Below, piece by piece: positions 8,449 through 17,068 of a stretch of DNA of 64,000 bases. Both the position numbers and the translations under genes were made by a program. Under the pieces are notes generated by a model. It did not search any database. It saw only the letters and a program-made list of their open reading frames with translations, and was not told where the DNA came from. Every line of letters starts with the position of its first letter. The stretch's first letter is position 1. This stretch comes from JBHJOF01 sp050330055 (GTDB lineage: Bacteria > Pseudomonadota > Alphaproteobacteria > Kiloniellales > JAKSDN01). The stretch is taken from positions 24,034-88,033 of the forward strand of contig JBHJOF010000078.1 in NCBI GenBank assembly GCA_050330055.1. The letters are read 5' to 3'.

Positions 8449-9027
8449 TTAATAGTGATAGGTGGGCGGATCGACGCGGGGATGGAGCGGCAGATCGTGC
8501 CTCGCCAGATATTCGTGGGTTTCTTCCCGGCTCCAGCCGCTCAAGGGGTCGACCCGGAGCATCCGGCCCTCCTGGATCAATCGCGGCGTCGGAGCTTTCG
8601 GATAGGGCGCATGATAGGCGGCACTGATCCAGCACTCGAAACCTGCGAGCGACCTGTTCAGGTGCACTTTGGTCTCGATCGTTCCGCCGCCCCAGATATC
8701 CGACAGAAGTTCCTCATAGTGGTCCTGATCGTTCGGAGCCATGTCGGCTTCGTCAGGTCCGGGATCGCGGATATCCGTCAGGCCGAGACGCCGAACGATC
8801 TGAGCGCGGTACTGGACGCTCTGCGGATACACGTAGGGCGCATGGCAGAATATGACCGGCACGGCGCGATCGATCTCGGCGGTCATCATTAGCACGGCCA
8901 CGCTGCGTGCGCGCAGCGAGCTGGTCACTATGCATTGGCGCGGAAAGACGTCGATCAGGAGATGGCGCAATAGTGCCGATGCAGTCAGCTCTGCGGTCTC
9001 CCCCTGCAACTCCTCCACACGCAACAT
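8449..9027 (-). CDS. PAPS-reductase-family (CysH-like) protein lacking the catalytic C-terminus
   Basis: A 192-residue protein. The C-terminal half shows the adenine-nucleotide alpha-hydrolase pattern of CysH-type PAPS/APS reductases: FECWISAAYHAPYPKAPT, then RVDPLSGWSREETHEYLARHDLPLHPRVD, close to the usual 'PLadWsweDVwaYlrehdlPyhPLyd'. The N-terminal half keeps a shortened FCHAPYVYPQSVQYRAQIVRRLGL corresponding to 'FetGyqFPEtyayrd'. It stops right after the LPLHP stretch. The terminal ECGxH cysteine motif of assimilatory reductases, and the paired CC motifs of the APS type, are absent. It sits in the apr-sat spacer, divergent from sat. It may be a degraded gene or a nucleotide-binding protein with another role. 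ATG at 9027. Confidence 0.6.
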   Translation of the reverse strand: MLRVEELQGETAELTASALLRHLLIDVFPRQCIVTSSLRARSVAVLMMTAEIDRAVPVIFCHAPYVYPQSVQYRAQIVRRLGLTDIRDPGPDEADMAPNDQDHYEELLSDIWGGGTIETKVHLNRSLAGFECWISAAYHAPYPKAPTPRLIQEGRMLRVDPLSGWSREETHEYLARHDLPLHPRVDPPTYHY

Positions 9028-9306
9028 TTTTGCTCCCGACGTACTTTTCGTGTCGGGCCAATCCGCTGATCGACCGCTCCATCTATATGATAATTAAAAT
9101 ATATTGGGCGGTCACCAGGTTTTGTGTATCACTGCCGTTGGCAGTCGCGGTCTGGATCAAGTTCGAGGCCCGCCGGGAGTTCGGCTGGGTTTGGCCCGGA
9201 TCTGCCATCTGCGGGTCCGTTATGGACCTGGTGTTCCTGGCCGTGCTCGAGACTGGGAGCGGTCGTCCAGCGACGCTCGAGAAGCCAGGCAGGGAGATGT
9301 CCAAGG
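9028..9306. promoter_or_regulatory. Divergent promoter region between the CysH-like gene and sat
   Basis: 279 bp separating two genes that are transcribed away from each other. The block at about 9083-9105 is very AT-rich for this DNA (TATATGATAATTAAAATAT), as expected for promoter melting sequence. No transcription-factor site could be named. The sat ribosome binding site (AGGGAG) sits at its right end. Confidence 0.5.
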
Positions 9307-10479
9307 ATGTCCATTCTGGTTCCGCCTCATGGCGGCGGCGCGCTAAGACCCTTGCTGCTTCCCAGAACGGAGCGCGCCGACGAGCTCAAACGGGCTGAGA
9401 AGCTCACGAAGGTTCCCCTGAGCAGCCGTGAGGTCTCGGACCTGCTCATGCTTGCGATGGGCGCCTACACTCCGCTTGATGGCTTCATGGGGAAGCAGGA
9501 TTGGCAGAGCTGCTGCACTGACATGACGACAAGCGAAGGAACGTTCTGGCCTATACCCATAACGCTGTCCTGCGCCGAGGATATCGCCGGCGCAATCGGC
9601 ATCGGTGACGAGGTCGCGCTGGTCGACGCGGCGAGCGGAGAAATCCTCGCGATCCAAACGGTGTCCGAAAAATATAGCATCGACCGCGAACTCGAATGCA
9701 AGGAGGTGTTCCGCACCACCGACACGGCCCATCCCGGCGTCCAGAAGGTCATGGAGCAGCCGCCGGTCAATCTGGCAGGGCCCATCGTGGCGCTGTCGGA
9801 GAGTCACTTCCCCGAGACCTACAACGGGCTCTATCACCGGCCAGCCGAAACCAGGGCGATGTTCGAGGCAAATGGATGGTCGACGGTGGCGGCGTTCCAG
9901 ACCCGAAATCCGATGCACCGGAGCCACGAGTACTTGGCGAAGCTCGCCATAGAGGTATGTGACGGCGTGCTCATCCATCAAGTGCTTGGCGCATTGAAGC
10001 AGGGCGATATTCCAGCGCATGTCAGAGTGAACGCGATCAATGCGTTGGTCGAGAACTATTTCGCACCTGGCACGGTGATCCAGGCCGGCTACCCGATCGA
10101 AATGCGCTATGCTGGTCCGCGCGAGGCCTTGCTCCACGCCGTGTTTCGCCAAAACTTCGGCTGCACGCACCTTGTGGTTGGTCGCGACCATGCTGGGGTG
10201 GGGGACTACTACGGACCGTTCGATGCACATCATATCTTCGACACGCTTCCCGCCGGCAGCATGGAGATCCGGCCGATAAAAGTCGACGTCACGTTCTTCT
10301 GCTACAAGTGCGAAGGCATGGCGACTGGCAAGACCTGTCCGCACGGCGCGGAGGATCGGCTCACGATATCCGGCACGCGGCTACGCGAGATGTTTGCCGG
10401 CAGAGAAGCCATTCCAAAGGAGTTCAGCCGCAGAGAGGTGATCGCGGTGCTGCAAGCCTACTACGACAGCCTTGGCTGA
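9307..10479 (+). CDS. sat: Sulfate adenylyltransferase, dissimilatory type (Sat)
   Basis: A 390-residue homo-oligomeric ATP sulfurylase. Seen: QTRNPMHRSHEYLAK, the nucleotide-binding HxxH motif; GRDHAGVGDYYGPFD; and a C-terminal CYKCEGMATGKTCPH metal-binding element found in bacterial Sat. In sulfur oxidation the enzyme converts APS and pyrophosphate to sulfate and ATP, completing the AprAB route with substrate-level phosphorylation. The ATG at 9307 follows GGGAG; upstream in-frame codons lack similarity. It is divergent from the apr unit and eight bases before the metallophosphoesterase, so both are probably co-transcribed. Confidence 0.95.
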   Translation: MSILVPPHGGGALRPLLLPRTERADELKRAEKLTKVPLSSREVSDLLMLAMGAYTPLDGFMGKQDWQSCCTDMTTSEGTFWPIPITLSCAEDIAGAIGIGDEVALVDAASGEILAIQTVSEKYSIDRELECKEVFRTTDTAHPGVQKVMEQPPVNLAGPIVALSESHFPETYNGLYHRPAETRAMFEANGWSTVAAFQTRNPMHRSHEYLAKLAIEVCDGVLIHQVLGALKQGDIPAHVRVNAINALVENYFAPGTVIQAGYPIEMRYAGPREALLHAVFRQNFGCTHLVVGRDHAGVGDYYGPFDAHHIFDTLPAGSMEIRPIKVDVTFFCYKCEGMATGKTCPHGAEDRLTISGTRLREMFAGREAIPKEFSRREVIAVLQAYYDSLG

Positions 10480-10487
10480 CGCAAAAC

Positions 10488-11240
10488 ATGATCATCGCCC
10501 AGATCAGCGACACCCACATCCTGGCCAAGTCGTCTGGCGAGGCGGTGGGCGCGAGCCGTGCCGAGAACCTCAGGCGATGTGTCGCCGACATCAACCGACA
10601 GCGGGTCGACGTCGTGCTGCACACGGGAGACAGCGTGCATCAGAGCTCGGCGGAAGAGTACGTCCATCTGCGTGAGCTCCTGGCGGAGCTGCGGGCACCG
10701 TTGTTCATGGTTCCCGGCAATCGCGACGGGCATGACGCGCTGCGCGCCGCCTTCGGCGACCTCTCATATCTGCCGCTCAACGGTGATCTTCATTACGCGA
10801 TCGAGGACCATCCGGTTCGACTCGTCGCGCTTGATTCCGTGGCGGCGGGAGAGCGGAAGGGCGTGTTCTGCGAGCGACGGCTCGCTTGGCTGCGGGGGAC
10901 GCTGGCGAAGGAACCCAATCGGCCGACGATTCTATTCATCCATCACCCGCCTTTCGATATCGATCCCCACTATGTGGGCGGCTACCGCCGGCAGCAGGAC
11001 GCGGAGGCGCTGGCGCGGCTGGTCGAAGATCATTCGCAGGTCGTACGGCTGCTGTGCGGGCACGTTCATTGTTCGCACCGTGAGCCCTGGGCGGGGACCG
11101 TTGCCACGACCATGCCCAGCGTCGCTGTGGATCTGCGAAAGGGCGTCGATGCGGCAGTCGGGGAAGCACCCTTGTACCTGCTGCATGTCACCGCATGCGA
11201 CGGTAGCCTGGTAAGTTACGAGCGAGTCGTGACCCACTGA
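10488..11240 (+). CDS. CpdA-like calcineurin-type metallophosphoesterase
   Basis: A 250-residue phosphoesterase. All signature blocks are present: ISDTHI at the N-terminus, HTGDSV near residue 45, PGNRDGH near 73, FIHHPPFD near 150 and CGHVHCSH near 187, the dimetal ligands of the 3',5'-cAMP phosphodiesterase (CpdA) group. The ATG lies 8 bp after the sat stop, so it is expressed with sat. A cyclic nucleotide substrate would fit the cyclic-nucleotide-binding protein encoded at 20494-20940, but that is inference; other phosphoesters are possible. Confidence 0.85.
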   Translation: MIIAQISDTHILAKSSGEAVGASRAENLRRCVADINRQRVDVVLHTGDSVHQSSAEEYVHLRELLAELRAPLFMVPGNRDGHDALRAAFGDLSYLPLNGDLHYAIEDHPVRLVALDSVAAGERKGVFCERRLAWLRGTLAKEPNRPTILFIHHPPFDIDPHYVGGYRRQQDAEALARLVEDHSQVVRLLCGHVHCSHREPWAGTVATTMPSVAVDLRKGVDAAVGEAPLYLLHVTACDGSLVSYERVVTH

Positions 11241-11327
11241 TAGTTTCTACCGGCCGCTTAGCCTCATGGCATCGGCTTGCCTGGCGAGAGTCAAGTGCAA
11301 GGGTTTCGGCCCCAGCCGCCGGGGTGA

Positions 11328-11528
11328 CTATGTGCCGGGGTAAGGTTTCGTGCGGCGCTGGCCACAACGGCGAGCCAAGGCCACGGCGCCGAGGAACAGC
11401 AGGACCACTAGCGGGCCGGACAGGAGGTTGAGCAGCCTTACGGTCTGACCCAGTACGTTCGCCTCCTTGTATGACACCTGGCGCGCCGCCAGCCCAAGCC
11501 CGAGCGCAGAGATGATCGGCGATCTCAT
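11328..11528 (-). CDS. Small single-span membrane protein, unknown
   Basis: A 66-residue frame with a good ribosome binding site (AAGGAGG, 8 bases before the ATG). It has a hydrophobic stretch at about residues 33-53 (LLNLLSGPLVVLLFLGAVAL) followed by a basic tail, the layout of a one-pass inner-membrane protein. It resembles the extreme C-terminus of some GldG-type ABC-transporter auxiliary proteins, so a remnant is possible. It lies alone between two plus-strand genes. Function unknown. Confidence 0.5.
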   Translation of the reverse strand: MRSPIISALGLGLAARQVSYKEANVLGQTVRLLNLLSGPLVVLLFLGAVALARRCGQRRTKPYPGT

Positions 11529-11945
11529 CGCAGGCCCTCCTTTGTGGTCACCTCCTGACCGCCAAGAGGTGCAACCGCGGGGACCGTCTCCAAGCTAGTG
11601 GACCGTCGTCCAGGAGACTGAATGCGTTGAATGAAACGCCCTGCAGACACCGATTGCCATATGCCAACGGGACAGCCTGCAGATATCAGCCTGTGCACAT
11701 CGCTGGGGCGTCCGTTGCTGGGATTTGAGCTCGATCAAATCCTACAGGTGAGTGCCGTCACCGTCGAGAATGCGTACGCAACTTTGCATAGCGGGGAGGT
11801 GAGGCATCCTTCCGAAATCGAGTTTGAGAAACCTCGATGCTTGCGCGGCATCGGGTCCGCTTCCCAGAGCATCGCAACCCTCGGGCAGCAATGATTGAAT
11901 CGAATCCCTGGCCGAGCATTCGAGGGGCGTGTTGACCCGGCCCAA

Positions 11946-11959
11946 TTGACATAGATCAA
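11946..11959. promoter_or_regulatory. FNR/DNR-type box upstream of the DUF6455-like gene
   Basis: TTGACATAGATCAA matches the FNR/Anr/Dnr consensus TTGAT-N4-ATCAA in nine of ten informative positions. It ends exactly 80 bases before the ATG of the downstream gene. An almost identical site, TTGAGATAGATCAA, lies at 27629-27642, also 80 bases before its gene. Control by low oxygen or nitric oxide is therefore likely. Confidence 0.7.
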
Positions 11960-12039
11960 CGCGGTTTGATCGCGATCCGCTTTAAGCTTGTTTTGTAGTG
12001 AACTGGGCTGACTGTAGTTGATGGGTGGAGGAGACGACG

Positions 12040-12570
12040 ATGGTGCATCTTGCGGAGTTCGCCAGGCGAGTGTTGGCCGCCGAGGTCGAAACCCGCCTCA
12101 AGGCCGAGACGCCGCATTGGCTTCTCGAACGCGACTCGCTCGAGCGCAGATACCACACCGCGAGCTGGAAGCGCACTGTCATGGTGATCAACACCGCGTT
12201 GGCAGGGGTTAAGCAGGTCTTTTGCGACGACCCGCTTCTGCATCCCCTGGGGCGCGCCTCGGACAGCGCCATCGACGAGGCCCTAATGGCGCGCGGATTG
12301 GAGCGGGCGGACCTCTTCACGCCGGGAACGACTCTCGCGCCGCACCGTCACCGGCTCGCCGCCATGCTGGCCATCCAAGGCTTGTCGCCAAGGGATGTCG
12401 TGGCGGATCACTGGCCGGCACTCAAGACCGCGGATCACCGCTGTGCCTACTGCGCCAACAGCAAGCGCTGCGAAAGCTGGCTGAAATGGGGTTGCCCGAA
12501 CGATGCGCCTCGCATGTTCTGCCCGAGTGCTGCCGCATTCGAGCAGATCAAGGCGAGCACGGTCCACTAA
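12040..12570 (+). CDS. DUF6455-like cysteine-motif protein
   Basis: A 176-residue protein of unknown function. Its C-terminus has the pattern of the DUF6455 family: CAYCANSKRCESWL (residues about 135-148) followed by CPNDAPRMFCPSAAAFE, giving a CxxC-x5-C set and two later cysteines that could bind a metal or iron-sulfur cluster. The ATG at 12040 is preceded by GGAGGAG at 6-12 bases; a GTG 15 bases earlier lies within that site and is less likely. The FNR-type box at 11946 suggests microaerobic expression. Related proteins often sit near respiratory and denitrification genes. No reaction can be assigned. Confidence 0.7.
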   Translation: MVHLAEFARRVLAAEVETRLKAETPHWLLERDSLERRYHTASWKRTVMVINTALAGVKQVFCDDPLLHPLGRASDSAIDEALMARGLERADLFTPGTTLAPHRHRLAAMLAIQGLSPRDVVADHWPALKTADHRCAYCANSKRCESWLKWGCPNDAPRMFCPSAAAFEQIKASTVH

Positions 12571-12835
12571 GCTGCTCGTTTCGGTCATTGAGGTCGAGCA
12601 GGCCGAGATTCCCGCGACTGGCTCTGGCTATGTTTCGCCCTCTGTATCCACAGTCTGGCGCGTTCGAAAAGAACCAGGAATGCTTGCGTTTCAGCCAACT
12701 GTGAGCGCTAACCCCCGACCAGGGAGATACCCCACCTGCCGTCCCGCTCGATAGCAATGAATGACCCGCCTCGGTCATGCATCGTGCGACTGCTCGGCGA
12801 CAGGGTTGCTGCTGAAAACCGGTCGATATCTTCCC

Positions 12836-14794
12836 TCAATCGTTGCCGTTCCCGCGCTCGCCGCCGGGGTTCCCGGTCTCGGCAACGACCACCGAATTAC
12901 GGGGGCGATTCTGGTGCCATTCCCAAACCCACACCGCCCCGCCCAGCACCAAGCCCACGCCCATCAGATCGGCCCGGTCCAGCGCGCCCGCGGTCAGCAG
13001 GACGAAGCCGCTGACGGCGAGCACGATCCGCTCGTAAACCCTGAGCGGTCTGACGAGCCACCCCCAGAAAGCGGCCGCCAGCATCGTAAGGCCGGCCAAG
13101 ACCCCGAGAAACGCGAAGAGCATCGGCAGGCTGATCTTCGGGAACTCAAGAAGCACAGGGTTTAAAATGAAGACGTACGGGACGGCGAGCGCGACGAACG
13201 CGAGCCTCAGCGCGCGACCGCACACCTGCCAGAAGTCGGCTCCGGCGATCCGGGAGGCGGCCTGGGCGGTGATGGCGATCGGCGGCATCAGGGTGGCGAA
13301 GACCGCGAAATAGTAGATGAACATGTGCGACGCCACGGGGTCGAAGCCGATCTCCACTAGGTACGGCGCCAGGGCCAGCGCCATGAGGATGTAGGCGGCG
13401 GCCTCGATGATGGCGAGGCCGGTGACAAGCGTGCAGAGCATGACGAGCGGCAGCGCTATGATCAATATTTGGCCGACCGGGCTGATGATGAGATTGGTCG
13501 CAAGGTTCACCCCGAAGCCCGTCGTCATGGCCGTCTGGGACACCGGGCCGATGACTGCCAGGAGCAAGCCCAGGGTCGCGCAGGTCTTGGCCCCGTCGAG
13601 CAGACCCAGAAATATCTCGCGAACCGGCGGGCGGTACTTGCCCTGGATCAGCAGCGCTGCGGCCGTCGCTCCGATGAGGGCCCAGAACCCGGCCAGCTTC
13701 GCGGTGTAGAACAACAAAAGGAACGTGGCCAGAATTCCGATGCCGATCAGGAAGGTGGGGAAGCATCGGGCCACCAGGTTCCAGTCGACCCGCTCTTTCA
13801 CGCGCGGGAAGCCGGACACGCGGGCGTTGAAGTAAATCCCGAGGCCGACTCCAGCATAGTAGAGAATGGCTGGAATCGTGGCCGCGAGCGCCACCTGGAT
13901 GTACGGCATGTTCAGGAAGAATGCCATGACGAAGGCGCCGAGGCCCATGATGGGAGGCATGATGAGGGCCCCCGCCGAGGCCGAGGACTCGACGGCGGCG
14001 GCCATCGCGGGTGGCAGGCCCTGTTTTTTCATCATCGGAATGGTGACCCGGCCCGTGATGATCACGTTCGCCACGGCCTGGCCGACCATCGTCCCGACGG
14101 TGGCGCTCCCGATCAGCGCGGGGTAGGCCGCCCCGCCGCTGATCCGTTGGCCCACCGCCTTGCCAAACTCGAGCAGCGCGCTGACCGTGCCGGTCCTGGC
14201 CAGCACCGCGCTGAGCAGCAGCACGTAAAAGATCACGTCGGTCGTAAGCGGTATCAGCCAGTAGGTCCCGAAAACGGGATGCATCGTCGTATAGCTCAGG
14301 ACCCAGCCGAGCCCGTAATCCTGGTGCCCCCAGAAACCGGGCAGAATGTGCCCGAACAGGAAGTAGCCGACGGCGAGCACGACGAAACCGACCAGGACCT
14401 TCCCCCAGACGTAGTAGCCGGCGATACAGAGCGCGATCAGAGCGCTGACACCGACCACCTTGTCCACCGGGTTCAGCAGCCCCACCTCGGTCTCCAGGCG
14501 CAGGACGTTCGCATGAACGTAAGCTGCCGAGAACACGCCGGCGACCAAGGCGAAGGTGAGGAGGGCAAACTTTACGGTGAGGGATAGCCGGGAGCGCTCG
14601 TTGTCCTCTCTCAGGGTCTCCGCCATGTGCATCAGGATCGCCATTGAGAAGACGGCGCCGAAAAAGCTCGCGAAATGCTCCGATACCCCGAGGAGCGGGT
14701 GCCAGACGATGAACAACTGGTAGACGACCAGCAGCCCGGCCTCGACGTTCACGATCATGTCGATGATCCGCGCCGCCTTTTCCCTTGGCGTCAT
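12836..14794 (-). CDS. TAXI-type TRAP transporter fused permease (DctQM)
   Basis: A 652-residue membrane protein joining the small (DctQ) and large (DctM) TRAP permease parts, as is normal for TAXI-type systems. The N-terminal about 200 residues hold four to five hydrophobic segments. The rest has the DctM core with GSATVGTMVGQAVANVIITGRVTIPMM and SSASAGALIMPPIMGLGAF, which are typical family blocks. It imports an organic anion with sodium or proton. It follows the solute-binding gene on the minus strand after 232 bp that contain a strong hairpin. Substrate is unknown; its position beside msmABCD makes methanesulfonate or a related anion a candidate. Confidence 0.9.
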   Translation of the reverse strand: MTPREKAARIIDMIVNVEAGLLVVYQLFIVWHPLLGVSEHFASFFGAVFSMAILMHMAETLREDNERSRLSLTVKFALLTFALVAGVFSAAYVHANVLRLETEVGLLNPVDKVVGVSALIALCIAGYYVWGKVLVGFVVLAVGYFLFGHILPGFWGHQDYGLGWVLSYTTMHPVFGTYWLIPLTTDVIFYVLLLSAVLARTGTVSALLEFGKAVGQRISGGAAYPALIGSATVGTMVGQAVANVIITGRVTIPMMKKQGLPPAMAAAVESSASAGALIMPPIMGLGAFVMAFFLNMPYIQVALAATIPAILYYAGVGLGIYFNARVSGFPRVKERVDWNLVARCFPTFLIGIGILATFLLLFYTAKLAGFWALIGATAAALLIQGKYRPPVREIFLGLLDGAKTCATLGLLLAVIGPVSQTAMTTGFGVNLATNLIISPVGQILIIALPLVMLCTLVTGLAIIEAAAYILMALALAPYLVEIGFDPVASHMFIYYFAVFATLMPPIAITAQAASRIAGADFWQVCGRALRLAFVALAVPYVFILNPVLLEFPKISLPMLFAFLGVLAGLTMLAAAFWGWLVRPLRVYERIVLAVSGFVLLTAGALDRADLMGVGLVLGGAVWVWEWHQNRPRNSVVVAETGNPGGERGNGND

Positions 14795-14901
14795 GACGAG
14801 CTGCCCCCCGCTGATCCGATTATTCCCATTGTGTCAATCGCCGTCGGCCACATCCGGTGAGCTTGCGCAGGTGTATAAGGCTTCCAAGGCTTCTCGCCTC
14901 G

Positions 14902-14938
14902 GCCGGGGCCTGCCTTGGTGACGAAGGCAAGCCCCGGC
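14902..14938 (-). promoter_or_regulatory. Strong hairpin between TRAP binding-protein and permease genes
   Basis: GCCGGGGC-c-TGCCTT, a 7-base loop, then AAGGCA-a-GCCCCGGC: 14 paired bases with a single internal mismatch. It lies in the transcript between the solute-binding gene and the permease gene and has no T-run. Such hairpins commonly protect the upstream message from decay or attenuate the downstream gene, so that more binding protein than permease is made. The structure is seen; the role is inferred. Confidence 0.6.
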
Positions 14939-15026
14939 TTCGGCGAGTGCCGTCGACTCGTCGGGAAAGAGCAGGCAATCTCTTCCTCGCTTTTGCGCTC
15001 CCGAAGAACAAATCGTCAGGTCAGCC

Positions 15027-16118
15027 CTACTCGCCCACCGCGACGGGCTTCCAGATCTTTTCCGGCGGCCACATGTCGGCTTCCACGAAGGCCTTCTTCG
15101 CGCCCGGATGGATGTTGTCCTTGTACGTCCAGTCGAAAGCGAAGGGCGAGACCATCGTCTGAGGAGTCCAGAGTTGGCCGATAGTGCTCATCGCGCCGGC
15201 TTTGGGTCCGATCTCGATGAACGCCTTGGTCAGCTCGTAGGCCAACTCCTCCGGGAAGTCCTTGTGCACGCTCCGGGTGCCGATGTCCGCAAAGATATTG
15301 AACGGCTCGGGTTGATTGGGCAGCGTGTTGGGTGGGAGCTCAACGGAGTACAACGGTACGCCGGTATCCTTGACGAGCTTGTTAATGATGTCCGGCGGCC
15401 ACTCCAGCATGTGGTAGCTCCTGCCCGAGGCGGCGATCCGCGTCACGGTGGGACCGACCTGGATCTTCGTTACTGGCGGCACGTTCACGTTGCACGACAG
15501 CATCGCGGCCTTGACCTTGCCGTCGAAGAGCGCATCCAGCGCCTTCACCGGTCCGAGGCTTTGGAGCGGTGCGTTGTCGTAAGTCATCCCGTATGCTTTA
15601 TCGAGCACGAAGGACAGGAGACCGCCCCAGTGGGTCTGCGTCTTGAGGCCAACGCCGATCGGCTGTCCCTTGAGGTCTTCGACCTTCTTGATGTTTTCAT
15701 CAAACGTGACAAGCCAGACTTGCCCGAGCATGTATTCCCCAAAGAGGTGGAGAAAGTCGTCGCACGGCAGCGGCTCGGGGAAGAAGGGCTTGTAGGCGTT
15801 CTCGGCGAGATATATGGCCCCGGTCGAGGAGCCGAAGGTTGCGGTCTTCTGCAGGTTCTTGTCCGTCGCCATGACCTTCAGGTTGTGCACGTAGCCGCCG
15901 GTTTCCTGCTGCACGGGCCGCAGCCACTCGTGGTTCTGGGCGACGAAGCGGTCGAAGATGATGAAACCCTCCCAGCCGCCGCCCAGCGGATACTGGAGGA
16001 AGGGCACCCGCACCTCATCACGTGCGGCTAGGCGAGCCGGCCAGGCCCCGACGGCCAAGGGCGCCGCCGCCAGTGCCATCTTGGTTACCTGTCTGCGTGT
16101 GTACCTCATTTTCGTCAC
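15027..16118 (-). CDS. TAXI-family TRAP transporter solute-binding protein
   Basis: A 363-residue periplasmic binding protein. The N-terminus has a twin-arginine-like signal (TRRQVTKMALAAAPLAVGAWPA) with likely cleavage around residue 30. The rest matches TAXI proteins: ATFGSSTGAIYLAE, a QPIGVGLKTQTHWGG block, and WPPDIINKLVKDTGVPLYSVELPP. It delivers its ligand to the fused permease encoded downstream. The ATG at 16118 has AGGAGGTGA eight bases upstream. Ligand unknown. The neighbourhood (msm genes divergent at 17069) suggests an organosulfonate, which needs a binding assay. Confidence 0.88.
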   Translation of the reverse strand: MTKMRYTRRQVTKMALAAAPLAVGAWPARLAARDEVRVPFLQYPLGGGWEGFIIFDRFVAQNHEWLRPVQQETGGYVHNLKVMATDKNLQKTATFGSSTGAIYLAENAYKPFFPEPLPCDDFLHLFGEYMLGQVWLVTFDENIKKVEDLKGQPIGVGLKTQTHWGGLLSFVLDKAYGMTYDNAPLQSLGPVKALDALFDGKVKAAMLSCNVNVPPVTKIQVGPTVTRIAASGRSYHMLEWPPDIINKLVKDTGVPLYSVELPPNTLPNQPEPFNIFADIGTRSVHKDFPEELAYELTKAFIEIGPKAGAMSTIGQLWTPQTMVSPFAFDWTYKDNIHPGAKKAFVEADMWPPEKIWKPVAVGE

Positions 16119-16137
16119 CTCCTAGTGAGATCCGTAT

Positions 16138-16422
16138 TCAGGATACGACGGCGGGTTCACGCCAATCGGGCGAGGCGCCCTGCAGGCCGATCTGGAACTC
16201 AACCGTTGAGCGCTTGGACAGGAGCTTCTTCCAAAGCTCCCTGCCTTTAATCACGCCGCCCGACCTGGATTCGGTGAATTAGGGCTGATAGACGACCGTC
16301 TGCTCGACGGGGTCCCCGACGTTTCCATACCTTTGCGCCGCGGCCGGCTAAACCGCGCAAACGGCAGCGCCTCCCAAAAGGAATACGCTAACGCAAAGGA
16401 TCCTGTTCAATTTCATTGGCAT
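16138..16422 (-). pseudogene. Small exported-protein gene with two in-frame stops
   Basis: A GGGAGGAAACC ribosome binding site precedes an ATG at 16422. The frame encodes a clean signal peptide (MPMKLNRILCVSVFLLGGAA then VCAV), is cut by TAG at 16348-16350, then continues PAAAQRYGNVGDPVEQ and VVYQP to a TAA at 16279-16281, and then keeps coding-like sequence (RELWKKLLSKRSTVEF, DWREPAVVS) to a TGA at 16138-16140. With both stops read through it would be a 94-residue secreted protein with cleavage after AAA. It sits directly before the TRAP solute-binding gene, probably as the first gene of that unit. The parent family was not recognised. Confidence 0.5.
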
Positions 16423-17068
16423 GGTTTCCTCCCTTTGTTCTTCTGTCGCCGGACTAGCGGTCTTGTTGTCGCCGGGATGTTGTGCTCGGATCACCTTTCG
16501 TCGATCGCGTTTCGGCTGCTGGACGCACGCTTTGCGCCGCTTCTACATCCGCCCGCAACATTGCGCGCAGCATGTGGCAATATGGCGCAGCGCCATCAGA
16601 GTAGTTCAATAGATGCTTGTATAACAGGCAAGTACGCTACGGCGCTTTTGTAAATTCGTTCTTTCTGATGATTCCATACGCACCGGCTATGGCTGTAACG
16701 GGAGCAGCAATAAGTGGTTGCCGAGGCTGGTTCGGCCGCGGGCCAGCAAGGCCCGCCGGGCGGGCCGAGGCGTGCGCCGGCGATATGGCGCCGGCAGGCC
16801 GCGCCGCCGACTGCCGCTCCCATCTATCACCCGATAAATACTTTCGATTTTACCTGACAGGGCGACTTGCTGATGGTTCCCATAGAAGGCCCTGCTTGCG
16901 GCGCGACGATGCTGGCGGCGCTCGCCCTGTTGGTATGCCAGCTGGCGCCTGCAACCCTGGCAGGAGCCGACCGCAGCCGGGTGGAAGATCGGCCCGGGCG
17001 GCGGGCGGCCGAGGCATCCTGAACTCGAGGCATCTTGAACTGAGGACTCTGCACCAAGGAGATGGGCG
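16423..17068. promoter_or_regulatory. Divergent control region between TRAP operon and msm operon
   Basis: About 650 bp. The left part carries the ribosome binding site and presumably the promoter of the leftward TRAP unit. The AT-rich part around 16600-16690 is the most promoter-like segment for the rightward msm genes. No known operator was recognised. A short possible peptide gene at 16873-17022 lies at its right end. Confidence 0.5.
16873..17022 (+). CDS. Possible 49-residue secreted peptide upstream of msmA
   Basis: A short frame with ATG at 16873 (alternative ATG at 16909) encoding a hydrophobic stretch MLAALALLVCQLAPATLAG that would serve as a signal peptide, followed by a short charged tail. 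It ends 46 bases before msmA on the same strand. Ribosome binding site is weak. It could be a leader peptide or chance. No homology recognised. Confidence 0.25.
   Translation: MVPIEGPACGATMLAALALLVCQLAPATLAGADRSRVEDRPGRRAAEAS

Noticed and set aside
11631..11894. 87-codon plus-strand frame
   Set aside because: No ribosome binding site, no family similarity and no coding-like composition; it lies in the spacer upstream of the FNR box.
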